From Sphingomonas panacisoli (GTDB lineage Bacteria; Pseudomonadota; Alphaproteobacteria; Sphingomonadales; Sphingomonadaceae): a stretch of 64,000 bases of DNA. The stretch is from the NCBI RefSeq assembly GCF_007859635.1, contig NZ_CP042306.1, forward strand, positions 1,364,001 through 1,428,000. The letters run 5' to 3'. Under the pieces are notes generated by a model. The model was not told the DNA's origin. It saw only the letters and a program-made list of their open reading frames with translations, and made no database searches. Positions 1 through 8,797 of the stretch are shown here, piece after piece; position 1 is the first letter of the stretch; each line of letters opens with the position of its first letter. Both the position numbers and the translations under genes were made by a program.

Positions 1-850
1 GTCCGCCACCGCGCTGTGACTGGCGAGGATATGTTCGACCAACGTCGTTCCTGAGCGCGGCAGGCCGGTGACGAAGATCGGGCGGCTGGTGTCGATGCCG
101 ACCTGTTCGTTCAGCGATTCTGATGAACCCCGCCGGAAAACCGTTCTTCGCCTCTTCCGCCTTGGCGGCGTCGCCGGCGGCGCCATAGGGGGTCATGTCG
201 CGGAGCAACGCGGCGCCCTGCGCGAAGGCTTGGAACGCCGCGTCGCTTTCGCCGCGGTCGGCGCGATACTTGCCCAGCGCGTACAGATACCGGGCGTGAT
301 CGGCGGGCGCCAGCTTGGCGGCCGCCGGTCCTTCGGCGACCAGCCGATCGCCCAGCGGGTCGTCGGCAAGTTTGATCGATGTGCCGAGCGACAGCCACGC
401 CGCACCCCATCCCGGGCGATGGTCGAGCGCCGTCGTGAAGTAACGCTGCGCGGCATCGACTTGGCCCTGCACCATGGCGGTGTTGCCCAACATTAGCGCA
501 TGGCCGCCGCGGTCCGGCACATCCGCCGGCAGCGTCTTCATCAGCTTGTCCGCTTCGAGCCGCTGGCCGGTTTCGTCCAGCAGGACGACCTTCGCCAGCG
601 CCGCCCGCGGATTGCCGCCCGACGCAGCCACGAACGCGTCGATCGCGCGATGCGCGAGCGTCAACTCGCCGCTCACCTGCATCAACTGCGACAGCCGCTG
701 CCATTGCGGGCCGAGCGGGGCGCGCGCGTCCAGCAACCGTGCGACGGCGCGGTTCGTGGCGGCACGATCCTGGCGGCCGAGCGCGGCCTTGAGGTCGGCA
801 AGTAGCGCCATCGTCGCGGCAGGCAGTGGGGTAGGGGTCGCGGGTCGCAT
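1..850 (-). CDS. TPR-containing sulfotransferase family protein (5' part, frameshifted, runs off the window)
   Basis: The minus strand from an ATG at 850 encodes an alpha-helical, TPR-like region (about residues 1-240) that ends in a segment starting [20 protein letters not shown]. Near 118-124 the frame must shift by one base to continue into [20 protein letters not shown] and then [16 protein letters not shown], the PAPS-binding loop of sulfotransferases. Such proteins usually join an N-terminal TPR region to a C-terminal sulfotransferase domain that transfers sulfate from PAPS; most of that domain lies outside the window. An alternative start is the ATG at 811. The frame break may be a sequencing indel or a true mutation; the fragment cannot decide. 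The family call is good; the substrate is unknown. Confidence 0.75.
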   Translation of the reverse strand, partial: MRPATPTPLPAATMALLADLKAALGRQDRAATNRAVARLLDARAPLGPQWQRLSQLMQVSGELTLAHRAIDAFVAASGGNPRAALAKVVLLDETGQRLEADKLMKTLPADVPDRGGHALMLGNTAMVQGQVDAAQRYFTTALDHRPGWGAAWLSLGTSIKLADDPLGDRLVAEGPAAAKLAPADHARYLYALGKYRADRGESDAAFQAFAQGAALLRDMTPYGAAGDAAKAEEAKNGFPAGFIRIAERTGRHRHQPPDLRHRPAALRNDVGRTYPRQSQRGGG

Positions 851-959
851 GACCCTGCCTAGCGCAATCCTGGATTGCATGCCGACCGCTTTTTCTCTGT
901 GTCAGATTGAGACAGGAAATATGACTTATCGCCATGCCGCGCGCGGTTGACTCGGAGCG

Positions 960-974
960 TTAATAATCGGTTAA
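960..974. promoter_or_regulatory. CtrA-type box upstream of metalloprotease 1
   Basis: TTAATAATCGGTTAA is an exact TTAA-N7-TTAA arrangement, the full-site consensus of the cell-cycle regulator CtrA in alphaproteobacteria. It lies about 50 bases before the metalloprotease ATG and just after a TTGACT hexamer (947-952) that could be a -35 element. Regulation by CtrA is inferred from the motif only. Confidence 0.5.
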
Positions 975-1024
975 TGCAGGGACAGCCGGCTACCGAGAAC
1001 GGCTGCCTAAGGGGGTTTCCGATC

Positions 1025-2281
1025 ATGAAATTACGCAAGTTACTGTGCCTGGGCGTCGCCTTTGGTGCGATCACCACCACGCAAGCGAACGCCGCCGACA
1101 TCATTCTCGTCGACCAGGGTTTCGCCGGCACGGCGGCGCAGCAGGCGCAGTTCCGCCAGGGCTTCGCGATCGCGGCCGCGTATTGGAGTTCGGTCCTCAC
1201 CAACAACGTCACGATCCGGCTGGGTGTTGGTTCCGCCGCGCTTGGTCCGAACATCATCGGTTCGACCGGTAGCTCGGGAATGGACTATTCCGTCGCCGCC
1301 TGGGAAGCGGGCGTCAACGCGACCAAGAGCAACTCCGCCGTCGATACCGGCATCGTCCTGCCGACCCTGACCAACGGTGCGGCTGCCTTCGTCACCAACG
1401 GCCCTAACCAGGGCAATAAGGGCATCGACTCGACGACCTATCGCTACGACAACCAGACGAACGGCATCAACGCGACCAACAACAACACGCTGTACCTCAA
1501 CACCGCCAACGTGAAGGCGATCGGCGGCACGGCGTCCTACGACCCGACCAACACGCAGCAACTCGACGGCAGTGTCCAGTTCAGCACCAATTTCAGCTTT
1601 GACTTCAATCCGAGCGACGGCCTGACGGCCGGGCAGATGGACTTCATCGGCGTCGCCATCCACGAAATCGGCCACGCGCTGGGGTTCGTGTCGGGCGTCG
1701 ACTATCTCGATTATTTCGCCGCTCCGGGTCAGGGTAACGTCGCGCTCGGCAACACGATCAACTTCAACCAGACGTCAGTCTTCTCGGCGCTGGACATGTT
1801 CCGTTACAGCAACGATCCGCACAATCAGGTCCCCGGCAACGGTCCGGTGCTCGATCTGTCGATCGGCACCGCGTCGTACTTCTCGACCGATGGCGGCTTG
1901 ACGCAGTGGGGCGGCAACGCGCTGTTCGCGACCGGCAGCTATAACGGCGACGGCGACCAGGCATCGCACTGGAAGGACGCCAGCGGCGTCAACGCCTGCG
2001 GTCCGCAGCTCGGCATCATGGACCCCACCTTCTGCTACGCGCAGCGGGGCGAAGTTACGGCCCTCGACCTGGCCGCCTTCGATGCGATCGGGTGGAACAT
2101 TGCGGTCAACTCGCGCGGGTCGAACTATCTGATGAACACCGCGCAGATCTATCGTCAGTTCGCCACCACGCCGGTGCCGGAACCGACGACTTGGGCGATG
2201 ATGATCGTCGGGTTCGGCTTGATGGGCGGTGCGATGCGCCGGAGTCGCAAGGTCGCCTCCACGCGCGTCAGCTTCGCCTAA
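1025..2281 (+). CDS. Secreted NF038122-type zinc metalloprotease with PEPxxWA-CTERM tail (copy 1)
   Basis: 418 residues. The ATG at 1025 is chosen because it begins a clear signal peptide (MKLRKLLCLGVAFGAITTTQANA) and follows a GGGGG ribosome site; an upstream in-frame start at 947 would add an implausible leader. Residues 213-221 read HEIGHALGF, the metzincin-like zinc motif (HExxH plus a third ligand region). The C-terminus from residue 384 has VPEPTTWAMMIVGFG followed by a short hydrophobic stretch and RRSRK, a PEPxxWA sorting signal that in sphingomonads implies export and processing by an exosortase-type system. The next gene is a paralogue in the same orientation. The substrate is unknown. 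Confidence 0.85.
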   Translation: MKLRKLLCLGVAFGAITTTQANAADIILVDQGFAGTAAQQAQFRQGFAIAAAYWSSVLTNNVTIRLGVGSAALGPNIIGSTGSSGMDYSVAAWEAGVNATKSNSAVDTGIVLPTLTNGAAAFVTNGPNQGNKGIDSTTYRYDNQTNGINATNNNTLYLNTANVKAIGGTASYDPTNTQQLDGSVQFSTNFSFDFNPSDGLTAGQMDFIGVAIHEIGHALGFVSGVDYLDYFAAPGQGNVALGNTINFNQTSVFSALDMFRYSNDPHNQVPGNGPVLDLSIGTASYFSTDGGLTQWGGNALFATGSYNGDGDQASHWKDASGVNACGPQLGIMDPTFCYAQRGEVTALDLAAFDAIGWNIAVNSRGSNYLMNTAQIYRQFATTPVPEPTTWAMMIVGFGLMGGAMRRSRKVASTRVSFA

Positions 2282-2307
2282 ATCCGTCTCACCCGCGCGA
2301 GCGAAAG

Positions 2308-2340
2308 GGCCGTCGGTCAAACGACCGGCGGCCTTTTTTT
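2308..2340 (+). terminator. Rho-independent terminator after metalloprotease 1
   Basis: Inverted repeat GCCGTCGGTC / GACCGGCGGC around an AAAC loop, followed by a run of seven T. The stem contains one G-T wobble. It separates the two metalloprotease genes into independent transcription units. Confidence 0.8.
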
Positions 2341-2446
2341 GGAGCTTTTGGCAACTTTCCGCTCGTGTCCCATCAAAGGACACAATCGACCGAATTTTTC
2401 CTAAAGGGGCGCGATAACGCGTTGACTTGAAGGGGCTTTCAAAAGA

Positions 2447-2461
2447 TTAACAGATTGTTAA
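2447..2461. promoter_or_regulatory. CtrA-type box upstream of metalloprotease 2
   Basis: TTAACAGATTGTTAA followed by C is an exact TTAA-N7-TTAAC site. It sits about 40 bases before the ATG of the second metalloprotease and downstream of a TTGACT hexamer at 2422-2427, the same geometry as in front of copy 1. The repetition of the arrangement in both paralogues strengthens the case for shared control. Confidence 0.55.
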
Positions 2462-2500
2462 CGGCATAAGTCGTGACAGGGCCTTTTGGGGGATTTTATC

Positions 2501-3727
2501 ATGCGTATGAAAATGTTACTCGCATGCGGCGCTGCCGCTACCGCGCTCGCCGCGGTCCCGGTCGACGCCCAGACGACCATCAATCTGATCGACATTGGTT
2601 TCGCCGGCACTGCGCAGCAGCAGCAGCAATTTCGTACCGGTTTCCAGATCGCAGCGGCCTATTGGAGCTCGATCCTGACGAATAACACCGTCATCAACCT
2701 GCAGGTCGGCACGGCTGCGCTCGCCACGAACGTCATCGGTTCGACTGCCAGCACGCGCGCCGATTATAGCGTCGCGACGTGGGAAAGCCGGGTAAACGCG
2801 ACCAAGAGCGGTTCGGTGATCGATCAGAACATCGTTCTGCCGACGCTGACCAACGGTGGCGCCAGCTTCATCACCAACGGCCTGACCAACAACGGTACTG
2901 CCGATGACCTCAGCACCGTGCGCTACGACAACGCAGCGACGATCAGCAGCAAGACGCTGTATCTGAACTCGTCGGTGATCAAGGCGATCGGCGGCACGGC
3001 TTCGGGCGTGAACGCGAACTCGATCGACGGCAAGGTGCAGTTCAGCACGAACTTCAACTTCGACTTCGATCCGACCGACGGCATCACCGCCAACACGTTC
3101 GACTTCATCGGCGTCGCCATCCATGAAATCGGCCATGCGCTCGGTTTCGTGTCGGGTGTCGATTACCTCGATGTCTACGGCGTCAACGGCGCAGGTCCCA
3201 GCCCGGCAGCGGGTACGGCCGGCATCAGCCTGAACGACACAACGATCTACTCGTCGCTCGACATGTTCCGGTACAGCAACGATCCGACCAACGTCGCGCC
3301 GGGTAACGGCCCGTCGCTCGATCTGTCGGTCAACGGCGACAAGTACTTCTCGATCGACGGCGGCCAGACCGCTCTGTTCGGGAACACCTTCTCGAACGGC
3401 CGCTACAACGGCACCGACAAGCAGCAGGCGTCGCACTGGCGTGACACCGCCGGTTGCCAGATCGGCAACGGCATCATGGACCCGACCTTCTGCTTCGGCC
3501 AGACCGGGTACATCACGGGTCTCGACCTCGCGGCGTACGACGCGATGGGCTGGAACCTCAGCACCAACGCGCTGACCTACGGCACCACCTCGACGGCGTC
3601 GATCTACCGCGCGCTGGCGCCGGTGCCGGAGCCGACGACCTGGGCGATGATGATCGTCGGGTTCGGCCTGGTCGGCAGCGCAATGCGCCGCAGCCGCAAG
3701 GTCACCACGCGCGTTCGCTTCGCGTAA
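2501..3727 (+). CDS. Secreted NF038122-type zinc metalloprotease with PEPxxWA-CTERM tail (copy 2)
   Basis: 408 residues, paralogue of the preceding gene along its whole length. ATG 2501 is preferred over a TTG at 2486 because GGGGGA lies 8 bases upstream and the signal peptide (MRMKMLLACGAAATALAAVP...) then starts properly. HEIGHALGF is at residues 208-216, and the PEPxxWA tail starts at residue 375 (VPEPTTWAMMIVGFG, then RRSRK). The region between the two motifs is rich in Asn, Gly and Thr, as in secreted proteins. The pair looks like a tandem duplication that has diverged mainly in surface loops. Confidence 0.85.
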   Translation: MRMKMLLACGAAATALAAVPVDAQTTINLIDIGFAGTAQQQQQFRTGFQIAAAYWSSILTNNTVINLQVGTAALATNVIGSTASTRADYSVATWESRVNATKSGSVIDQNIVLPTLTNGGASFITNGLTNNGTADDLSTVRYDNAATISSKTLYLNSSVIKAIGGTASGVNANSIDGKVQFSTNFNFDFDPTDGITANTFDFIGVAIHEIGHALGFVSGVDYLDVYGVNGAGPSPAAGTAGISLNDTTIYSSLDMFRYSNDPTNVAPGNGPSLDLSVNGDKYFSIDGGQTALFGNTFSNGRYNGTDKQQASHWRDTAGCQIGNGIMDPTFCFGQTGYITGLDLAAYDAMGWNLSTNALTYGTTSTASIYRALAPVPEPTTWAMMIVGFGLVGSAMRRSRKVTTRVRFA

Positions 3728-3748
3728 GGCTTAGCCTAGGCTTGAAGA

Positions 3749-3782
3749 GGGGCGTCGGTCGCAAGACCGGCGGCCCTTTTTC
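3749..3782 (+). terminator. Rho-independent terminator after metalloprotease 2
   Basis: GTCGGTC / GACCGGC stem with a GCAA loop, extended by GGGC / GCCC and followed by a T run. Its sequence resembles the terminator after copy 1, consistent with duplication of the whole unit. Confidence 0.75.
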
Positions 3783-3816
3783 TATGCGAGGCCGGGCCGT
3801 CGTACCGACGCAAACG

Positions 3817-3848
3817 AAAAGCCGCCGGTCCAGCGACCGGCGGCTTTT
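3817..3848. terminator. Bidirectional terminator between metalloprotease 2 and rpoD
   Basis: A perfect inverted repeat, AAAAGCCGCCGGTC / GACCGGCGGCTTTT around a CAGC loop. The T tracts on both strands let it end transcription from either side; it lies 24 bases beyond the rpoD stop codon. Confidence 0.85.
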
Positions 3849-3871
3849 CGATTCAGCGGGTAGCCAAGCGT

Positions 3872-5908
3872 TTATTGGTCTAGGAACGACCGCATCTTCC
3901 GCGACCGGCTCGGGTGCTTGAGCTTACGCAGCGCCTTCGCTTCGATCTGACGGATACGTTCGCGGGTCACCGAGAACTGCTGGCCGACTTCCTCCAGCGT
4001 GTGGTCGGTATTCATCCCGATCCCGAAGCGCATGCGCAGCACGCGTTCCTCGCGCGGGGTCAGACTCGCCAGCACGCGCGTGACGGTTTCCTTCAGGTTC
4101 GCCTGGATCGCTGCATCGACCGGGATCACCGCATTCTTGTCCTCGATGAAGTCGCCGAGGTGCGAATCCTCCTCGTCGCCGATCGGCGTTTCGAGGCTAA
4201 TCGGTTCCTTGGCGATCTTCATCACCTTGCGGACCTTTTCGAGCGGCATCGACAGGCGCTCGGCCATTTCCTCGGGCGTGGGCTCGCGGCCCTGTTCGTG
4301 GAGGAACTGGCGGCTGGTGCGGACCAGCTTGTTGATCGTCTCGATCATGTGGACCGGAATACGGATCGTGCGCGCCTGGTCGGCAATCGAGCGCGTGATC
4401 GCCTGGCGAATCCACCACGTCGCATATGTGCTGAACTTGTACCCGCGGCGATACTCGAACTTGTCGACCGCCTTCATCAGGCCGATGTTACCTTCCTGAA
4501 TGAGATCAAGGAATTGCAGGCCGCGGTTCGTATATTTTTTAGCAATCGAGATGACGAGGCGCAGGTTCGCCTCGACCATTTCCTTCTTGGCGATCCGCGC
4601 CTCGCGCTCGCCCTTCTGGACCATGTTGACGATCCGGCGGAACTCGCCGAGCGCCATGCCTGTCTGCTGGCTGATCTCGCTGATTTCGGTGCGGATGCGA
4701 TCGACCGCGGCAACTTCACCGCCCGCGAACGCCGCCCACTTCTTATCCACGCTCGCGACCGTCGGCAGCCAATGCTCGTCGAGCTCGTGCCCGACATAGC
4801 GGTTGAGGAAGTCGGCACGGCTGACCTTGTGGCGCTCCGCCAGGCGCAGCATCTGCCCGCCCAGCGCCGTCAGGCGCCGGTTGAAGCTGTAGAGCTGGTC
4901 GACGAGATATTCGATCTTCGCCTGGTGGAATTGGACGCTCTCGACTTCGGCGGTGAGTTCCTCGCGCAGCTTCTGATACTTGCGCTCATCGCCTGCCGAC
5001 AATTCGCCGCCCGCGCTCATCTGATCCAGGCGCGTCGCCTGCATCTTGGAGAATTTCTTGTAGATCGACGTGATGTTGGCGAACCGCTCGAGCGCCATCG
5101 GCTTGAGCTGCTCCTCCATCTGCGCGAGGCTGAGCGTGTTGTCCTCTTCCTCGTCGTCGGAGATGCGGGGTGCACGACGCTCGGTCATGTCGTCCTCGTC
5201 CTCGTCGGCCGAGACCTCTTCCTTGACGTCCTCTTCTTCCTTGAAGCTGGCGCCGGCAGTCTTCTCGCTGATCTCGCCCGAATCGTCGTCCTCGGCGCCT
5301 TCGACCTGCTCGGCCGACGGACCCTTGGACAGCATCGCGTCGAGATCGAGGATCTCGCGCAGCTGCATCGTGCCTTCGTTGAGCGCGGTTGACCAATCGA
5401 TGATCGCGTTGAACGTGATGGGGCTTTCGCAGAGGCCGAGGATCATCGTGTCGCGCCCGGCCTCGATCCGCTTGGCGATGGCGATCTCGCCCTCGCGGCT
5501 GAGCAATTCCACCGCGCCCATCTCGCGCAGGTACATGCGCACCGGGTCGTCGGTGCGGTCGACCGTTTCCTTCTTCTTGGTCTCGAGCGCTGGAGCGTTT
5601 TCCTCCGACGAATCGACCGGATCGATATCGTCGTCGTCGTCCTTTTGCTGCTCGTCGCCTTCCTCGCCGGCTTCTTCGTTCTCGACGATGTTGATGCCCA
5701 TTTCGGACAAGGCCGCGCTGATGTCCTCGATCTGGTCCGAAGACATCTCGCCCTGCGGCAAAGCATCGTTGAGTTGATCGTACGTTATGTACCCGCGCTT
5801 TTTGGCGCGCGCGATCACCTTCTTGATGTTCGCATCGTTCAGGTCGATCAGCGGAGCGTCGCCCATTTCCAGGGTTTCGTCGCCTTCGCCGCCGTTATTC
5901 TTCGCCAT
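3872..5908 (-). CDS. rpoD: RNA polymerase primary sigma factor RpoD (sigma-70)
   Basis: 678 residues. Region 1.1 is visible near the N-terminus ([19 protein letters not shown]), then a long Glu/Asp-rich linker, region 1.2 ([20 protein letters not shown]), region 2 ([40 protein letters not shown], the -10 recognition and melting helix) and region 4 at the C-terminus ([20 protein letters not shown]), which contacts -35 elements. The start is the ATG at 5908, which overlaps the dnaG stop as TGATG; the upstream TTG at 5911 is less likely. dnaG-rpoD adjacency is conserved in many bacteria and suggests coupled translation. Directs core polymerase to housekeeping promoters. Confidence 0.97.
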   Translation of the reverse strand: MAKNNGGEGDETLEMGDAPLIDLNDANIKKVIARAKKRGYITYDQLNDALPQGEMSSDQIEDISAALSEMGINIVENEEAGEEGDEQQKDDDDDIDPVDSSEENAPALETKKKETVDRTDDPVRMYLREMGAVELLSREGEIAIAKRIEAGRDTMILGLCESPITFNAIIDWSTALNEGTMQLREILDLDAMLSKGPSAEQVEGAEDDDSGEISEKTAGASFKEEEDVKEEVSADEDEDDMTERRAPRISDDEEEDNTLSLAQMEEQLKPMALERFANITSIYKKFSKMQATRLDQMSAGGELSAGDERKYQKLREELTAEVESVQFHQAKIEYLVDQLYSFNRRLTALGGQMLRLAERHKVSRADFLNRYVGHELDEHWLPTVASVDKKWAAFAGGEVAAVDRIRTEISEISQQTGMALGEFRRIVNMVQKGEREARIAKKEMVEANLRLVISIAKKYTNRGLQFLDLIQEGNIGLMKAVDKFEYRRGYKFSTYATWWIRQAITRSIADQARTIRIPVHMIETINKLVRTSRQFLHEQGREPTPEEMAERLSMPLEKVRKVMKIAKEPISLETPIGDEEDSHLGDFIEDKNAVIPVDAAIQANLKETVTRVLASLTPREERVLRMRFGIGMNTDHTLEEVGQQFSVTRERIRQIEAKALRKLKHPSRSRKMRSFLDQ

Positions 5909-7780
5909 CAATCGCCCTCAATCTCGAATTCGTCCGCGTCGTTATTAGCCTGGATCAGATTTGCAAGCCGCTCTTCCAAAGCGCGTTGTTCTTTCAGCAG
6001 TTCCATTTGCCGAGCGAACGCCGCGTCGGATGTCTTCGTTTCCAGTTCCGCCGTCGCCTCCGCCAGCGCCGCATCCACCTCGGGCCGCGCCACCAGGGAT
6101 CGCGATCGCCTCATCCAGATCGGCGCTGGCTCGCTTCGCATCGGAAGCCGCCAGCGTGAAGGAATAAGGCGTTCGGTCGGGCCGGAGGAGTTCGTCGGTG
6201 ATCTGACCCAGTCCGGATGTCGCCAATATGGTGACGAGGCGCTGGCTATCAAGCGCCCGGTCTTCCAGCGCGAGATCGACCACCGCTTCGAACAGGCGTC
6301 CGAGCGCGCCATCGACCATCTTGAGACTGCCGAGCACCTCCATATGGCGCGCGATTTCGGCGGGGTGGCGGATCAGCCCGGCGAGCACCGCCTTGGCGAG
6401 GACGCGGTCGATCCCGGCGGCGCGCACGGCCTTCGCCTGCGCCGTCGCCGGCGGGGTAGGAGCCGTCCACTTCGCGCCCGGGCGGCGCGGGGTGAAAGTG
6501 CGAGGGGTGAAGTCGCGCGGCGGCTTGGCGAAGAGATCATCGACGCGGCGGCGATACTCGGCGAGATATTCGTGGCGGACGTTCGGGTCTGCGATCGTGT
6601 TGGCGTGATCGGCGAGGCGGCGTTTCAGGCCCGCGCGCTGTTCGGGCGTGTCGAGCGGTTCGGCGGCGTATTCGTGGCGCCACAGCAAGTCGACCAACGG
6701 CTCGGGCTTGTCGAGCAGAGCCTCGAACGCGGATGAGCCGCGCGTGCGGACGAGATCGTCCGGGTCCTGACCGTCGGGGAGGGTCAAGAAGCTCAGGCTG
6801 CGGCCCGGCGCCAGCCCCGGCAGCGCACGATGCGCCGCCCGGATCGCCGCCTTCTGTCCCGCCGCATCGCCGTCCAAGCAGATCACCGGCACATCGGCCA
6901 TGCGCCACATCCGTTCGAGTTGCGCCTCGGTCACGGCGGTGCCGTTGGGCGCTACCACATCGCTGAACCCGGCCTGGGCGAGCGCGATGACGTCCATATA
7001 ACCTTCGACCACGATCAGCCGGTCGGTCTTGCGGCTGGCCGGCGCCGCCTTGTCGAGATTGTAGAGCGTGCGCCCCTTGTCGAAGAGCGGTGTGTCCGGC
7101 GAGTTGAGATATTTGGGCTCACCGTCGCCGATGATCCGGCCGCCGAACGCGATCACCCGCCCGCGCGGATCGCGGATCGGGATCATCAGGCGTCCGCGGA
7201 ACCGATCGTATGGTTCTTTGTCCTCGACCTTGATCAGCAGGCCGGCCTCGATGAGCAACGCGTCACCGAAATCGCCCAGTGCGGTGCGCAGCTTGCCGCG
7301 CGAATCCGGGGCATAGCCGAAGTTGAAGGCACGCCGCGTCGCATCCGAAATCTTGCGCCGCTCCAACAAAGCGCGCGCTTCGCCGCCGTCCAGCCCACCG
7401 AGTTGCGCCTCGAACCAGTCGGCGGCGGCCTGCATCACGTCGTGCAGCCCCTTGGCGCGCTCGGCGCGTTCGACCGCCTGGCGGTCCTGCGCGGGCATTT
7501 CCATCCCGGCCGCCTGGGCGAGTTCCTTTACCGCATCGATGAAGGGCAGGCCGCGCTGCTCGGTCATCCAGCGGATCGCGTCGCCATGCGCCGAGCAGCC
7601 GAAGCAGTGATAGAACGCCTTGTCGTCGTTGACGTAGAAGCTCGGCGTCTTTTCGTTGTGGAACGGGCAACAGCCCTTGAACTCGCGCCCCGCCTTGGTG
7701 AGCTTGACGGTCTTGCCGATCAGCGCGGACAACAGCGTCCGCGCGCGGAGTTCGTCGAGAAAGGCGGGGGTGAGACTCAC
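5908..7780 (-). CDS. dnaG: DNA primase DnaG (frameshifted near the 3' end in this sequence)
   Basis: Synthesises RNA primers at the replication fork. The N-terminal CHC2 zinc finger is intact (C38, H41, C59, C62 in [11 protein letters not shown]...[10 protein letters not shown]), followed by the TOPRIM catalytic core ([16 protein letters not shown] and LDGDAAG). The start is GTG at 7780. In the uninterrupted frame the protein runs on to 5945 with a nonsense tail ([14 protein letters not shown]...). In the next frame the expected helicase-binding C-terminus appears ([17 protein letters not shown], then [19 protein letters not shown]) and ends at 5908, overlapping rpoD. Removing one G from the GGG at 6096-6098 joins the two. 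Primase is essential and no second copy is seen here, so an indel error is the simplest explanation. Confidence 0.93.
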
Positions 7781-7822
7781 CCGCGCATTATAGCATGGCT
7801 ATGGCGGAAGCAGCGGCGCTTA

Positions 7823-8194
7823 TCAATTCCCCTCCCGCTTGCGGGAGGGGTTAGGGGAGGGGAGTTCCGCAAGCGCGCGTTCGATTTCAGCGACAACGCC
7901 GTCCAAGTGGCCCAGCACCTCGTTGTTCCAGAAGCGAATGACGCGATAACCCTTGCTCTCGAGATGGGACGTTCGTGAGGAGTCTCGCTCAGTCTGCAAA
8001 GCATGTTGGCCGCCGTCGATCTCGACGATCAGCTTAGGTGTTCGCGCCACGAAGTCACAGATGAACGGCTCGATCTTGACCTGACGATTGAAGCGAGCGC
8101 CCGCTACCTTCCGCGCACTCAGCGCTTGCCAGAGCTTGGCTTCCGCGTCCGTCGGATTGTTCCGTAGCTCGCGTGCGCGGTTCGTGAGTTCCAT
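7823..8194 (-). CDS. DUF559 (Vsr-like) endonuclease domain protein
   Basis: 123 residues. The sequence matches the DUF559 pattern of PD-(D/E)xK fold proteins related to very-short-patch repair nucleases: RARELRNNPTDAEAKLWQAL at the start, then RQVKIEPFICDFV, LIVEIDGGQH (acidic active-site strand) and GYRVIRFWNNEVL. Family function is not established; a nuclease role is inferred. The last codons (LPSPNPSRKREGN) are encoded by the GC-rich palindromic element at 7829-7862, and an inverted copy of the element lies directly upstream at 8195-8228, so the gene appears as a cassette between repeats. Confidence 0.8.
   Translation of the reverse strand: MELTNRARELRNNPTDAEAKLWQALSARKVAGARFNRQVKIEPFICDFVARTPKLIVEIDGGQHALQTERDSSRTSHLESKGYRVIRFWNNEVLGHLDGVVAEIERALAELPSPNPSRKREGN
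7829..7862. repeat. REP-like palindromic element, left copy
   Basis: Hairpin with 10-base arms CCCCTCCCGC and GCGGGAGGGG around TT, followed by TTAGGGGAGGGG. It overlaps the 3' end of the DUF559 gene. The right copy (8195-8228) has the same parts in inverted order. Confidence 0.75.
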
Positions 8195-8228
8195 GCCCTC
8201 CCCCAGCCCCTCCCGCTCGCGGGAGGGG
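8195..8228. repeat. REP-like palindromic element, right copy (inverted)
   Basis: GCCCTCCCCCAG followed by a hairpin with arms CCCCTCCCGC and GCGGGAGGGG around TC. On the opposite strand it reads in the same order as the left copy, so the two elements form an inverted pair flanking the DUF559 gene. AGTTTTT follows the hairpin on the plus strand, which could give weak terminator activity. Confidence 0.75.
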
Positions 8229-8239
8229 AGTTTTTGCGC

Positions 8240-8692
8240 TTAGCTCAACGCCGCCTTCACCGCCGCGCTGGCCTTGCTCATGTCGAGGCTGCTCGCGTGC
8301 CGCGCCTTCAGTTCGGCCATCACGCGGCCCATGTCCTTCATGCCGCTCGCGCCGAGTTCCGCCTTGATCGCCTCGATCGCCGCGGCGGTCTCCGCTTCGT
8401 TCATTTGCTGAGGCAAAAAACGTTCGATCACCGCGACCTCCGCCTCTTCGGCCTTGGCCAGTTCCTCGCGGTCACCCTTGCGGAACATCTCGATCGATTC
8501 GCGGCGCTGCTTGACCATTTTCTGCAACACCTCGACCACCAGCGTGTCGTCGTCGGTCGGCTGCGCCTTGGTCCGTTCCTCGATGTCGCGATTCTTGATC
8601 GCCGATTGGATCAGGCTGATCGCGTTGCGGGAATCCTTGTCGCCGGCCTTCATGGCGGCGATCTGGGCGGCTTTGATGTCGTCTCTGATCAT
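8240..8692 (-). CDS. GatB/YqeY domain-containing protein
   Basis: 150 residues, the usual length of stand-alone YqeY proteins. The start is ATG 8692 (MIRDDIKAAQIAAMKAGDK) with GGGGGA just upstream; a GTG at 8701 is less likely. Typical YqeY features are the N-terminal helix with DKDSRNAISLIQSAIKNRDI, the middle VVEVLQKMVKQRRESIEMF, IERFLPQQMNEAE, and the C-terminal GMKDMGRVMAELKAR. The family shares the tail domain of GatB, the tRNA-dependent amidotransferase subunit, and is thought to touch tRNA; its cellular role is not firmly known. It is divergent from carA, a neighbour combination often seen in alphaproteobacteria. Confidence 0.9.
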   Translation of the reverse strand: MIRDDIKAAQIAAMKAGDKDSRNAISLIQSAIKNRDIEERTKAQPTDDDTLVVEVLQKMVKQRRESIEMFRKGDREELAKAEEAEVAVIERFLPQQMNEAETAAAIEAIKAELGASGMKDMGRVMAELKARHASSLDMSKASAAVKAALS

Positions 8693-8797
8693 TTCCCCCA
8701 CATAGCGACGGCAACCGGTTGACGCGAGGGGGGTGGGGGTCTAGCTCCCGCGACTTAGCGACATCGCTGTCCAAACCAACGGAGTGCCCGCCGCATC

